64,000 nucleotides of DNA from Coccinella septempunctata (Eukaryota > Arthropoda > Insecta > Coleoptera > Coccinellidae). Both the position numbers and the translations under genes were made by a program. Shown here in pieces: positions 48,301 through 58,421 of this stretch. Under the pieces are notes generated by a model. The model made no database searches, was not told the origin of the DNA, and saw only the letters and a program-made list of their open reading frames with translations. Location: assembly GCF_907165205.1 (NCBI RefSeq), contig NC_058191.1, positions 3,102,501 to 3,166,500 on the forward strand, given 5' to 3'. Each line of letters begins with the position of its first letter. The first letter of the stretch is position 1.

Positions 48301-49899
48301 AAATGATATGGAAACAAAGTGTTTCTTTTGACCTCAAGAATCTACTGTTAAAATATTTGTACAAGTCAAAGACTCACCCCATATAGTAGGACGGAGTAGT
48401 TGTTAGAGGTTGTTTAGATTTTTGAATTCGCCAACAAGAGACCATCTGGCCCCCATAGAAACAATTTTTTTTTCTACTGGTCCTTTAGTGTTGTTATTTT
48501 TGAACTGAGTAACAGAATGAAAAACCTCCAACTTTTTTGCCAGGTCCTATGCGAAAATTCAAGTAAAAATGAATAATTTGAGTGAGTTCATGATTCTTTA
48601 AGTTCATCATAGTTTTTTATTCCTCAATTTGCCAAGAATTGTCCGCTCTTAGGGCATGACCTAAGATGGCCTAGTGGATGATATTGCCATGTCCATAACA
48701 TAAATTTCAACTAACCATGTAGAGAACAGATAGATACAATAATAAAAATACAAACTGTTTGTGTTCATATCATGTAACACCTTGAGTACAATTAGACCCA
48801 AGTTATCCAAATCCACAACAGATTGTGAAAATTTGGTGCACAATAGATGTGAACATCATATTCTATTTTTTATCTCAAAAGAAATATGCACATTGGCAAT
48901 CTTGACAACACGATACAAAGTGCCCAGTTTTCTACCTTTTCTAGGTGGATACCTCTCAACACCAATACACTTGAAGTGACATTTTACTATTGCTAAAATA
49001 CTTAATCCTAACCAAAATTCAGCAATACTACATAATAATATGTATTCCTATAGTTGAGGACAGAAATATATTGCTCATTTCACAACCAGAATGATTGTGG
49101 AACCCTGCCTGATTGATATAGATAGAGAATAGGGAGACATGCATTAGGCTTGTTCGTAGAGTGGTTCACAACGGTTGTGAACTGTACAGAGCAAGCGCAA
49201 ATGGATTTTCGCTACCCTAAAATGGAATTGCGCTTGCTCTGTACAGTTCACAACCGTTGCAAACCACTCTACGAACAAACCTATTACCAATTTTTTTATC
49301 AATATGTATTAACGATTCATATCACTTTTCTCTTTTGGGCCTTGAAAATATCTTCAATGAGTAGGAACTTTTTACGCTCTTTGATCATATCTATATATCG
49401 CACCAATCTACTCACTTTTCTATATGCCAGTTGGTTTGGAAATTTCTTATGTTCCTCAGATCATTTCCAAAGGCTTGGAATAATTCTCCAGCCTTACCGA
49501 AACTCTGATATGTATTTGTCTGTGTCGGAAGTGTATCGTCTGTTCCAATATTTTGGAAATCTTCAAGGTTAAATGATGCCCAATGTCCTCCATAGTAACT
49601 TTTGCTGAATGAAAAGAATCAGTATGGAAGAAGCAGAAGAAACCTTACCGCTTACTTATCTAGATGAAGTACTCTTTTTCCATTTCTACTAGCTGCTGCG
49701 GAGACAATAGATTCAACAACTCCTGGAATAAAAAAGGTATTACTTATTCTATTATGGAATGTTCGATAGAATTAAATTCATTGAAACATTCAAACGCAAA
49801 GGAGCTAATGAGTAGATAGTAATGGGGGCAATATAAATTTTGGACATTACCTGTACCCACTACAATTATATCGAACTCAGTAGGTAAATTGTTATCCAT
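39366..49899 (-). CDS. Rep: Rab escort protein (Rab geranylgeranyltransferase component A), nine exons
   Basis: Minus-strand exons, 5' to 3': 49899-49851, 49722-49656, 49604-49416, 44987-44738, 44638-44410, 44294-44072, 43631-43303, 42571-42327, 39656-39366. They sum to 1872 nt (623 residues plus TAG), all phases agree, and every intron is GT-AG. REP proteins bind newly made Rab GTPases in the cytosol, present them to RabGGTase for C-terminal geranylgeranylation and deliver them to membranes. GDI/REP landmarks are: an N-terminal dinucleotide-fold strand, LPTEFDIIVVGTG; SYYGGHWASF; LHFARGDFVELLISSNIARY; LTWINGNIEVVPCSRSDVF; FGRTPFLFSMYGSGEITQAF; LSAVFGGIFAL; and C-terminal AREIFSSIYPGEVF. Length agrees with animal REPs (about 500-650). 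Exon 4 has an acidic low-complexity insert, and exon 9 ends in a ~75-residue acidic tail. The last intron's donor, GTTCGT, is weak. Introns 3 and 8 are enlarged by repeats. Confidence 0.95.
40045..40628 (+). repeat. ~585-bp dispersed repeat, copy 2
   Basis: Same sequence family and orientation as 32800-33387. It lies in the last intron of the Rab escort gene, antisense to it. Neither copy shows obvious terminal inverted repeats. Confidence 0.75.
42160..42240. mobile_element. Long-TIR MITE, family 1, small relic F
   Basis: CAGGGGTGGCATAGCTCATTATGG followed by GGCTATATCTTT matches the interior of copies D and E. It lies just 3' of REP exon 8, within intron 8. Confidence 0.55.
42747..42767 (-). 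repeat. Short interstitial (TTAGG)n tract
   Basis: CCTAACCTAACCTAACCTAGG on the plus strand is about four units of the insect telomere repeat TTAGG read on the minus strand. It lies inside intron 7 of the Rab escort gene. Confidence 0.6.
45593..45890. repeat. Two 40-bp direct repeats 258 bp apart
   Basis: TAACACTTGTTGACATTCAT followed by ATCGGCGGGTGGTATGC at 45593-45630 recurs with two changes at 45851-45888. CTGCCTGC, CAGGCCAGCCTGC and GCAGTCTCGACTGC palindromes lie around them. This is within intron 3 of the Rab escort gene and is perhaps a transposon remnant. Confidence 0.6.
46410..46476 (-). ncRNA. Possible tRNA-derived SINE head
   Basis: The minus strand reads GTGGCGCAGTCGTCCAAGGCC, resembling a tRNA A box (TGGCNNAGTNGG). 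About 20 bases on is GGTCCAGTGCGCCAATCCCC, a distorted B box. The sequence then becomes AT-rich with an ATAATAACAACAA tail. It is too imperfect for a functional tRNA. It lies in intron 3 of the Rab escort gene, in the gene's own orientation. Confidence 0.25.
46477..47701. other. REP intron 3 sequence, unclassified
   Basis: Short frames at 46935-47237 and 47346-47663 show no recognisable domain. No conserved exon of the Rab escort protein is missing here, because exons 3 and 4 join in phase. Confidence 0.4.
47702..48382. mobile_element. Long-TIR MITE, family 1, copy E
   Basis: It starts AAGGTGAGTCTTTGACTAGT, ends CAAAGACTCACCCCATATAG and has the ~60-bp TIR. It is in the opposite internal orientation to A-C and lies in intron 3 of the Rab escort gene. 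Confidence 0.77.
49147..49281. mobile_element. 135-bp hairpin MITE with TA target duplication
   Basis: The 54-bp arms (49147-49200 and 49228-49281) are inverted copies with about three mismatches: GGCTTGTTCGTAGAGTGG... and ...CCACTCTACGAACAAACC. The loop is 27 bases. TA flanks both sides, as expected for a Tc1/mariner-type MITE. It lies in intron 3 of the Rab escort gene, 135 bp from exon 3. Confidence 0.85.
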
Positions 49900-51109
49900 A
49901 TTCCAATCACTAAAGATGTTAATGTCAAAATCTGTGTTAAAAGGATATTTTGCAAAGAATCAGAAACCGTATCTTCTGGTTCGACAAAACACTTCATTTA
50001 TAAAATTTCCTATTTTTGTTTTGAATTCTTCACATATGTTTTGACAGTTTGTAATGTTGTGTTATGAAGGTTTTAGGTTAACAAGAATGACAAGTGTGAT
50101 TCTTCTTCTATCTTTGTGGCAGGCTCAGTGAAATATTTCAATGGGCACTCTGGATCATAGACTTATAAATATATATATAAAATGTATTATAAGTCTATGT
50201 TCTGGATATATACAAGGTGCACCAGTCATCACTGGCCAAATTTCACACAGAGTAATTCTATAGGCAATTTGCAACAAAAAAGTTTATAAAGCCTGTGGTG
50301 TAAATATTCTCCGTTATAAAGTTATATTTTGTAACGTTTCACAATTTTTCTACTAAAAACCTTTCATAACTCATCAATAAAACTTCTACTTATTCAACTC
50401 AGTTGAATCGGCATTTTTCAATTCTTGAAAATTGGCCAGATCACCTTATATTTTTGAGTGCCATAAATCATAAGTTCAAACTGGGACTCATTCAAATATT
50501 TTCACTTCAGAAGATTACTGGTGAGCTGACTAAAGACAAAGTGCCCTGCTGATGGTGCAAAATTACACTAGCAGGGCACCTCAACGGATTTTTCCGATAT
50601 TGATGGGGTCATTCGAAATCTCTAGTTTTGCTCACTTACACTTCACGAGTTCTCGAAAATTCAATTCAACGATGAACACAAGTGATACTCAACCTAGTTT
50701 ATGAATAATGTACATAGGTGAGCAAAAGAAACTGAGTGGTGAGTGTGAGTAGAACGAAAGTAAATTAATGAGATCTTTCAAATGAAACCAATATCGGAAA
50801 GGGCAAAGATTATATCCTATAACCAAACTTTATAATCTTTGGTCGAGGGTATTAAATCTGCACTCGCACTCTGCAGTCTAGTGATCACGTTTTGAGTCTT
50901 GAAATCGTGTCATCTCTTCAATAATCTCAGGACATTCACTCTAAGATCTCGAGTCTCCGGATCTCAGTCTACCCGGAGTCTATTCACAGTTCAAAAAGAA
51001 ATATTTGTCACTGAGATTCATAATTTCTATGCACATTTTACTACTGTATATTTGACATTAATGTAATATTGCTGCTATTGTCAACCTTTGGCCATTGCGT
51101 TACCACAAT
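49900..51109. promoter_or_regulatory. Shared upstream region of two divergent genes
   Basis: The 1.2 kb between the REP start codon (49899) and the divergent start at 51110 should contain both promoters, but I can point to no specific element. It has a perfect 13-bp hairpin (CATAGACTTATAA / TTATAAGTCTATG, 50156-50199) and a perfect 10-bp hairpin (GTGCCCTGCT / AGCAGGGCAC, 50541-50579). Both may be small repeats. Confidence 0.4.
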
Positions 51110-51308
51110 ATGAACGACAAATCCAAATATTCAAGACAGAAATCTGCTTTCAGTAGAGGAGGGAAAAATAAAATTGATGATTTGATGAGTGAACCAGAGA
51201 AATTCCTATGGCCGGCCAAGAAACAACTCACTCCTCTGGAAGGCGTTCTTAATCGAATGCCGGGATGGATTGGAGATCATTTGATCAAATTGGAGCTTCA
51301 TGATAAGG
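51110..51308 (+). CDS. First coding exon of an unrecognised gene
   Basis: An ATG-initiated frame encodes 66 residues: a basic start (MNDKSKYSRQKSAFSRGGKN), then EPEKFLWPAKKQLTPLEG and LNRMPGWIGDHLIKLELHDK. It ends at a good donor (AAGG|GTAGGT). The composition is protein-like and non-repetitive, and the position divergent from the Rab escort gene supports a real gene. I do not recognise the family. No further exon is found in the window: the first intron holds the repeat array and the LTR element, so the rest must lie beyond 64000. The upstream in-frame start at 51095 is not an ATG. Confidence 0.6.
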
Positions 51309-51388
51309 GTAGGTGTATCGGGATAAATTTCTTGAAGAATTAAGATTATTTATTTGATATTACATGAAACGTTAAAAAGTGGGCGTTC

Positions 51389-53841
51389 TGAAAGAGCAAC
51401 TCGTCTAGTTGAAAATTTGAAAATTTAATGGAGCTCGATGCAGCCGTTCGGTCTTGACGATTATTTAAACGATTCCATCTTTTTGGAAATTTTTCGATAC
51501 TCACCGTTAGAGTGAATTTTCTCTCAATAAAAATAACCGTAGATTGAAATGTAATACATATTCTGAAAGAGCAACTCTTCTAGTTAAAAATCTGGAAATT
51601 TTATGGAGCTCGATGCATCCGTTCGGTCTTGACGATCATTCAATTGATTCCATCTTTTTGAAAATTTTTCTATAGTTACCGTTAGAGTCATTTTTCTCTC
51701 AATAAAAATAACCGTAGAAGGAAATGTGATACGTATCTGAAAGAGCAACTCTTTTAGTTTGAAATCGGAAAAAAAGGGATATAGACTTTCGGAATTGCTC
51801 GCAATGGATTCAGCGTGATCAAAAACCTATATTTCCATACCATAATTCCGAATATCTGCCACTGTTCATTAGAAAATAGAGTTTTGGGTGTTTTTCCACT
51901 TTTCGAGTTGAGTTCGAAGAGCTCTCTGGAGTGCAATTCTCTATTGAATCATGAACTGTTTGGTTTTCTAAAATCTTCAAACCAAATTCCATGCTCTCCA
52001 TATCCGAGGACAGTAAAAGAACATCCTGATTTTAAGACAGAGTAGCAAATAGGTTATTTTAGGGGGTCTAACCCCTTGTTCATTTTTGACCAAAAAAATC
52101 GAGATCTTCGAAATCAAGTTTTTATGCTAGGGTAAAAGCCTAGGCAACGCTGATTATGGAACCGGAAATCCCAATTGGATCAGACGAATATAACAGGAGA
52201 TATCGCAGATTGAAAATTGCAATTTTTGAAAAATACCATTTTCGAGATGAAATTCTGACAGAATGGAGATAGGCTTTCGAAATTGCTTGCAATAGATTCA
52301 GCGTGTTCGAAAACTTATATTTTCATACCAAAATTCCGAATATCTGGCACTCATGAATTTAAGTGATTCCATCTTTTTGGAAATTTTTCGATAGTCACTT
52401 TTAGAATAGTTTTTCTCTCAATAAAAATAACCGTCGATAAAAATGTGAAACATATTCCGAAAGAGCAACTTTTATAGTTTAAAATCTGAAGATTTTATCG
52501 AGCTCGATGCAGTCTTGACGAATTCTCAAGTGAAATTTGCAATTTTTGAAAAATGCGATTTCCAAGATGAAAATCTAAACGAACAGAGATAGGCTTTCGA
52601 AATTGCTTACAATAGATTCAGCGTGTTCAATAACTTATATTTTTATACCAATCTTCCCAATATCTGACACTGTTTGGGAGAAAATAATTTTTTTTGTTTT
52701 TCCATTTTTCATTTTCGAGTTGACTTCGAAGAGCTCTCTGGAGTGCAATTCTCTATCGACTCATCAACTGTTTGGTTTTCTAGAATCTTCAAAACAAATT
52801 TTATGCACTCCATATCCGAGGACAGTATTAGAACATCCTGAGTTTTAGACAGAGTAGCAAATAGGTCATTTTAGGTGGGTCTAATTGCTCATTTTTTACC
52901 CGAATAATCGAGATTTTCGGAATCGAATTTTTGTGCTAGGGTAGAAGCCTAGGCAATGCTGATTATATAACCGGAAATCCTAATTGGATCAGACGAATAT
53001 AACAGGAGATATCGCAGATTGGAAATTGCAATTTTCGAAAAATGCCATTTCCAAGATGAAAATCTAAGCGAACGGAGATAGGCTTTCGAAATTGCTTGCA
53101 ATAGATTCAGCGTGTTCGAAAACCTATATTTTTATACCAAACTTCCCAATATCTGACACTGTTTGGGAGAAAATATTTTTTGTTTGTTTTTCCACTTTTC
53201 ATTTTCGAGTTGACTTCGAAGGGCTCTCTAGAGTGCAATTCTCTATTGAATCATCAACTGTTTGGTTTTCTAGAATCTTCAAAACAAATTCTATGCCCTC
53301 CATATCCTAGGACAGTAATATAACATTCTGGTTTTTAGACAGAGTAGCAAATATGTCATTTTAGAGGGGTCTAACCCCTTGCTCATTTTTGACCCAATAA
53401 ATCGAGATTTTCGAAATCGAGTTTTTGTGCTAGGGTGGAAGCCTAGGCAACGCTGATTATATAACCGGAAATCCCAATTGGATCAGACGAATATAACAGG
53501 AGATATCGCAGATTGAAAATTGCAATTTTTGAAAAATGCCATATTCAAGATGAAAATCTGAACGAACGAAGATAGGCTTTCGAAATTGCCTGTAATAGAT
53601 TCAACGTGTTCGAAAACCTATATTTTTATACCAAACTTCCCAATATCTGACACTGTTTGGGAGAAAATATTTTTGTTTTGTTTTTCCACTTTTCATTTTC
53701 GAGTTGACTTCGAAGGGCTCTCTAGAGTGCAATTCTCTATTGAATCATCAACTGTTTGGTTTTCTAGAATCTTCAAAACAAATTCTATGCCCTCCATATC
53801 CTAGGACAGTAATATAACATTCTGGTTTTTAGACAGAGTAG
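51389..53841 (+). repeat. Nested tandem-repeat array (172-bp and ~490-bp units)
   Basis: A ~172-bp unit (CTGAAAGAGCAACTC...ACCGTAGA...) occurs near 51389, 51561 and in part at 51738 and 52460. A ~490-bp unit (GATAGGCTTTCGAAATTGC ... AGACAGAGTAGCAAATAGG) starts near 51779, 52267 (partial), 52587, 53076 and 53570. The spacing of the last copies is 489 and 494 bp. The units are diverged in places but nearly identical between 53076 and 53841. Short repeated open frames within (52603, 53092, 53586) are by-products. The last unit is interrupted after AGACAGAGTAG by the LTR element. Confidence 0.85.
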
Positions 53842-55350
53842 TGTAATAAATCGGAATACGAGATTCCGAATAAATTTGGCATAATTCGAAAAAGGTATCG
53901 CTAGAATTTTTATACATTGTTGCAGCCGTGCTGCAGAGGCGATTTTTAGTTGGAAATACGATACTTCGAGGTGCTTGAGATCAGACGGTATTAAATCTTG
54001 GGAATTTCAATAATAACCAGCTCGATAATAGTTGAAAGAGTTAGTGTCGCTCAGTCAGAAAATCAGCAGTTATTAATACCCTACGTTTTCAGAGAGCAAC
54101 CGGTGATCGGCGGCCTATGTAATTGATCCCAATATCCGGCGATAGGGACTTCGGAACAAGCGAAAATGGTTAGTCATGTAGATTAAGAAAGATTTATTAG
54201 TCTGGAGACCCTGAGAAGAAAACAATTCTCAAAATGCGGAGTAGTCGAAATATTCTTGTAACCGTCCAGCTTGGGAACGCTGATTTTTCAACTCAGCAAT
54301 AATGATCGTCCAATGATTTCGATTTTGGGACGTTTTGGTACCACCCATAGCGTGGGAGAGAAAGACTGGGGAAAAAGGTACATCGGAAAAAGTTAGTCAG
54401 TCGGTCCGGGAACGTGATCTGTAAAATATCGGAAAATATACCCCTTCGAGTCGGTACGGAAAAGTAGAGAAATTATAAATCATTGTAGAGTCAGTCATTA
54501 AGGAAAGAGAAAAGGGACTTAGAATAAATAGGTTTTCACGAAGTAAGAGAAAAGTCTAGGTAGATCACGGAATAGAATCGGAGACTCGGTCGGCTCATAG
54601 ATATTTGGAAAAGTTCAGTATAAAGAAAAGTCCAGTCCTTTGTTTTTGTTGGTTTTGTTGAAGTAGGAACGGAATATCGGGAATTAGGTAGTTGAAGAAA
54701 TTTGGAAATAATTTGAAGTTCAAGTCAGTTTATCGGAAATCAGTAAAGTAACATTCGAGGAGTGATCGTTAATTTTCTTGATTCGTAGTAAGACCAGATA
54801 TAAAGAATTCGCCGATTAGTGCGGGTAAAGTCTGGTGTCGAAAAGTTTTCATCGGCAGCGTCAGACAAACAGCAGACGCAGAAAAGGTAGAAAGTTCCAA
54901 GTTTATTCGTCCAGAGTCTTGAAAGCTCCTCTAAAATTCTTTGATAAAGTACTGATTTATTATTGAGCGCTAAGTTGGGAAGTTGAATTTTAACCCAAGA
55001 TTTTGGTTATGAAAGTATGTTTTATTGCTTTGCGCTTATTTGCATGTGTTTAAGAAATTGAAGATTTTTTTGTTGGTCGTCTTCGACCGAGTACGTATTT
55101 GTAGAGAAGTTCCAATTTTATTTTTCCAATAGATTTAATTGTTAAAGTTTTTCATGAGTTTCATTTAAACATCTCCCCAGAAATAATAATATTCAACTTC
55201 AAGACCTGTCCTTCGTGCGACGGGCCGGATCCACATTATTTCCCCTTCGAGGGCCTTCAATTTTTGTGTATTTAACATCTAAAAATAATCACCCCATGAT
55301 CAGTGGAAAGCCGCTCTTCTACTGATCGAGATACGGGGTGCGTTATTACA
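53842..55350 (+). repeat. 5' LTR (1509 bp)
   Basis: It opens TGTAATAAATCGG and closes GCGTTATTACA, so the outer 8 bp are perfect inverted repeats. Compared with the visible part of the 3' LTR, I see one difference in about 1440 bp: T7 here against T8 there, around 55056-55062. A hairpin (GATCAGTGGAAAG ... CTACTGATC) lies in its last 60 bp. Confidence 0.93.
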
Positions 55351-55375
55351 CTGGTGACAGCTAGGTGGGATTTAA
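55351..55375 (+). other. Candidate tRNA primer-binding site
   Basis: Directly after the LTR, one base is followed by TGGTGACAGCTAGGTGGGA. PBSs begin TGG, complementary to a tRNA CCA end. I cannot name the tRNA. Confidence 0.5.
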
Positions 55376-57237
55376 GTTGATTTTTCTGGGGTAGAATACC
55401 AAAATTGTTTTATTTGAGAAGTTGATTTTTAAAGTTTTAGTTGTTTCTGAAGCGAGTCGAGTTAAAATCCAACAATTCAGTCGGCGCCATTGTAGAAGTA
55501 TTGAGAGAATTTTGTTTTAAGAATTTTGTGGTTGATTAAGGGTTGATTGATGGATTTAGTTGAGATTATATCAATGAATTTGAGGACTTTCGGATGAAGG
55601 AACTCTGAGTTTTTTCTATTGCCAAGAATAATTTCATTTTGCGTCGATTTTCGTTTATTTCAAAAGAATAATCGAGTTATTTTGTGAAAAGTGTTAAGTA
55701 GAGTCGGGAACAGAAATTTTTTGTTTTCGTTCAAGTCTAGCTGCCGTGATATTAGAAAAATTGAGTAGAGCTAGAAAAAGTTTGTTATTTACTCTCCGTT
55801 GTGGTGGATCTGAATTTAATTTCAAAATCGGATAAGTTATCAAGTTTTTAATCGGGAAATAGTTAGAAAAACTTTTTGTGAAGAACATTGGTGCTCAATA
55901 ATTTGTGGAAGATTTAATTAATCTATTGATGGAAACGTTGAGAAAAATTGATAAAGTAGTTGATCAGTATTGAAGATTTGAATTAAAATTTTTCGCTATA
56001 ATTTTATTGTTTTGAGGGTGCATTCTTGGCTGATGGTGAAAGATATATTTTTTTTTCTTTTATTGTTTTCAGGTGACTTATTTTTTTAAGTGTATTTCAC
56101 TGTGTGTTGTTGGAAATTTTGATTTTGTAGGAATTTTATGGTTTTGAAGTGAATAATTTTTAAAATTTTTTTTTGTTGAGTATCAATTACGTAGGATTTT
56201 GAACGCAAAGTTGAGTGCGCGGATTTATTGAATTTGGACTTGCAGTTTATCGAAAATTTATTTTTGCGAGCATAGTAATTCATTTTGTGGTTATTGGTGA
56301 CTAGTTGAATGATCGGTAATTTTGTTACAAAAGGTGGGTTTGAGAATTAGTTACTTTATTCAAATATTTTTTTCTTGCGAAATTAAAAAATCAATTCAGA
56401 AAAACCAGATAAGAAAAATTGAGACGTATTTTAATGCTGTTTTATTAGAATTTGAACACGGATTTAAGGGTGAAATCATTTGAATTATTTTTTTTGTTTT
56501 TTTTTTTCAATTTGGAGGATAAAATAATTTTGAATTTCGGTCATTTGAATTTAATTGGTTTCAATTAAGTGAAATTTTGAATTTTGGTAATTTCAAGTTA
56601 AGTGTCTTGATCAAATAAACGTCAGAATATTTCGGAATTTTAAGTCAGTTGAATGTAATATTTGGATCGGTTTGATTTACAGAATAATTCGGAAGGTTAG
56701 GACAAGATAGGGTGGCAGGTTTTTTTTTCAGGACATTTTACTTTTGCTGTTGAGATATAATTTTTTTTCAGGGCGTTAATTATTATTGGGATCACAGTTG
56801 CGTTCAGGATAATATTTTTTTTTTGGTGATATAATTTTTTTTTCAGGGCGTTAATTATTTTTGGGATCACATTTGCGTTCAGGATAATATTTTTTTTGGT
56901 GATATAATTTTTCTTTCAGGACGTTAATTATTTTGGGATCACAGTTGCGTTCAGGATAATATTTTTTTTTTTGGTTATATAATTTGTCTTTTAGGGCGTT
57001 TCCATATAAGGTTGATATATTTTGAATATAGAGAGTATTTGGCGTTTATAGTTTGATTAATTCTATCGTGTGTGCGCAGCGTATTTTGGGATTTTTTTTT
57101 GAATAGGAATACTTGATTCATACTTTGAAATATCGTGAATCTGATATAATTGTTTTGATTTCCTCGTTTAATTTGCGGAGTTTAAAGATAGTTTTCGGAT
57201 TAAATTGTTATTGAGGTTATTCACAAGGTTTTGAAAA
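55376..57237 (+). other. Long AT-rich 5' leader of the LTR element
   Basis: About 1.9 kb without coding capacity, rich in T runs. It includes a 74-bp tandem repeat (56753-57000) directly upstream of gag. Such length is unusual for an insect Gypsy-like leader. Confidence 0.7.
56753..57000 (+). repeat. 74-bp tandem repeat with polypyrimidine-CAG motifs
   Basis: Units start GATATAATTTTTTTTCAGG at 56753, 56828 and 56901, and a decayed fourth starts near 56976 (spacing 75, 73, 75 bp). Each contains (T)n(C)AGG(G/A)CGTT, then GGGATCACAGTTGCGTTCAGG. The oligo-T/CAG resembles a 3' splice site, and another lies just upstream at 56721-56732. Confidence 0.8.
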
Positions 57238-58401
57238 ATGTTGCCGGCGGCTAGTGCTAGTGCTACCACCCCTGCGGTGGCTGAGAAAGATGTTATGAGA
57301 TTTCCGTTTATGTATTCGTTGGGGATGATTGCGACAACCCTTGATAGTTTTTCGGGAAAAGACGCGAAGCGGTACTTCGACAAATTAGAGTTGAGGTCGA
57401 AATTGGACGGATGGAGTGAGGAAGAAACCCTTACTCTATTGAAATTAAAACTGATAGGCGCGGCGTACGAATATTTTAAGTCTGATGAGGCGTATGATAA
57501 ATTGAAATACTCGGAATTGAAACAGCGGCTAATTTTAAAATTTACACCATCAAAATTGCCAGGGGAGAGTCAGTGGAATTTAAGTCGTTGTTTCCAGCGA
57601 CATGATGAAGATGTTTCATCATTTTGTACTAGGCTGCGGATTTTAGGCGCGGAATTACTCCGGGAAGATTTGGGCGGAGCATCGCTAGACGAACAAGCGG
57701 GAATCAAAAAGAAAAATAAAGAGTTGATATTAAATCAGTTTAAAACAGGGTTGCGCAAAGACTTGATGAAAGATATGGGGGTAGCTTTATTAAGAGAAGA
57801 AAATCTAGATTTAGAAAAAGCGGAAGCACTGGTCAAATTACAAGAGACCGCAACAAGGATGATACAAGGAAGGACATCAAATATGAGGGTATCGGCGGTA
57901 GATGCAACGGAGGGATGTCAACATTGCGGGAAAAAGGGGCACGACTCGAAGGATGAAAGGGGGAATATTAGAAAATTTGCAGAGACAAAGAAGAATACAG
58001 CGCAATGTTATTCTTGTGGTAGACCGGGTCATTTTGCGAGAGAGTGTAGGAATAATAACAGATCAGGGCAAAGGACGCAGGGAGGTTGTTATAGTTGCGG
58101 ACAAAAGGGTCATTGGGCTAGGGATTGCCCAAGACAAAATCGTCAGGGACGAGAGAATTTTTCGAAAAATAGAATACGGAGAACTACACCCCCTGGAGGA
58201 GGGGGTGAAGCAAATATGGCCTGGGGTCAACGTGAAAGCAAGGAGATAGGAAGAAATGCTGATAAGGAAGGGGGGCGAAGTACGGGAGCTATTCCTAAAC
58301 GATCGCCTCCATTTTCGAGGGGGTCTCAGTCGAGGAGACAAGAAGATTTAAACGGGGAGGGCCAAAATCCAACTGCCGGGATAGTGGCCGGAAATTTTTA
58401 A
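57238..58401 (+). CDS. gag: Gag-like structural protein of the LTR retrotransposon
   Basis: 387 residues from the ATG at 57238, the first in the frame after the leader. Residues about 25-150 form a retrotransposon-gag domain (KRYFDKLELRSKLDGWSEEE; YSELKQRLILKFTPSK). Three zinc knuckles follow: CQHCGKKGHD at 227 (last cysteine missing), CYSCGRPGHFAREC at 257 and CYSCGQKGHWARDC at 284. The C-terminus is a basic, glycine-rich tail. By family knowledge it should assemble virus-like particles and package RNA. The frame is complete with no stop. Its last codons, GGA AAT TTT TAA, contain a slippery heptamer. Confidence 0.92.
   Translation: MLPAASASATTPAVAEKDVMRFPFMYSLGMIATTLDSFSGKDAKRYFDKLELRSKLDGWSEEETLTLLKLKLIGAAYEYFKSDEAYDKLKYSELKQRLILKFTPSKLPGESQWNLSRCFQRHDEDVSSFCTRLRILGAELLREDLGGASLDEQAGIKKKNKELILNQFKTGLRKDLMKDMGVALLREENLDLEKAEALVKLQETATRMIQGRTSNMRVSAVDATEGCQHCGKKGHDSKDERGNIRKFAETKKNTAQCYSCGRPGHFARECRNNNRSGQRTQGGCYSCGQKGHWARDCPRQNRQGRENFSKNRIRRTTPPGGGGEANMAWGQRESKEIGRNADKEGGRSTGAIPKRSPPFSRGSQSRRQEDLNGEGQNPTAGIVAGNF
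58392..58398 (+). promoter_or_regulatory. -1 ribosomal frameshift site A AAT TTT
   Basis: In the gag frame this reads A|AAT|TTT, matching X XXY YYZ, and is followed at once by the gag stop TAA. After a -1 slip the ribosome reads TTA AAA GGG CAG... in the frame of the next ORF with no stop. A 5-bp hairpin (ATGCC, AGGGG, GGCAT; 58422-58436) lies 23 nt downstream, further than the usual spacing, so the stimulator is uncertain. Confidence 0.75.
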
Positions 58402-58421
58402 AAGGGCAGGTTTATTCGGGG

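Noticed and set aside
52603..53804. Three similar 72-82-codon frames in the tandem array
   Set aside because: They repeat because the DNA repeats; starts and ends shift and no protein family fits.
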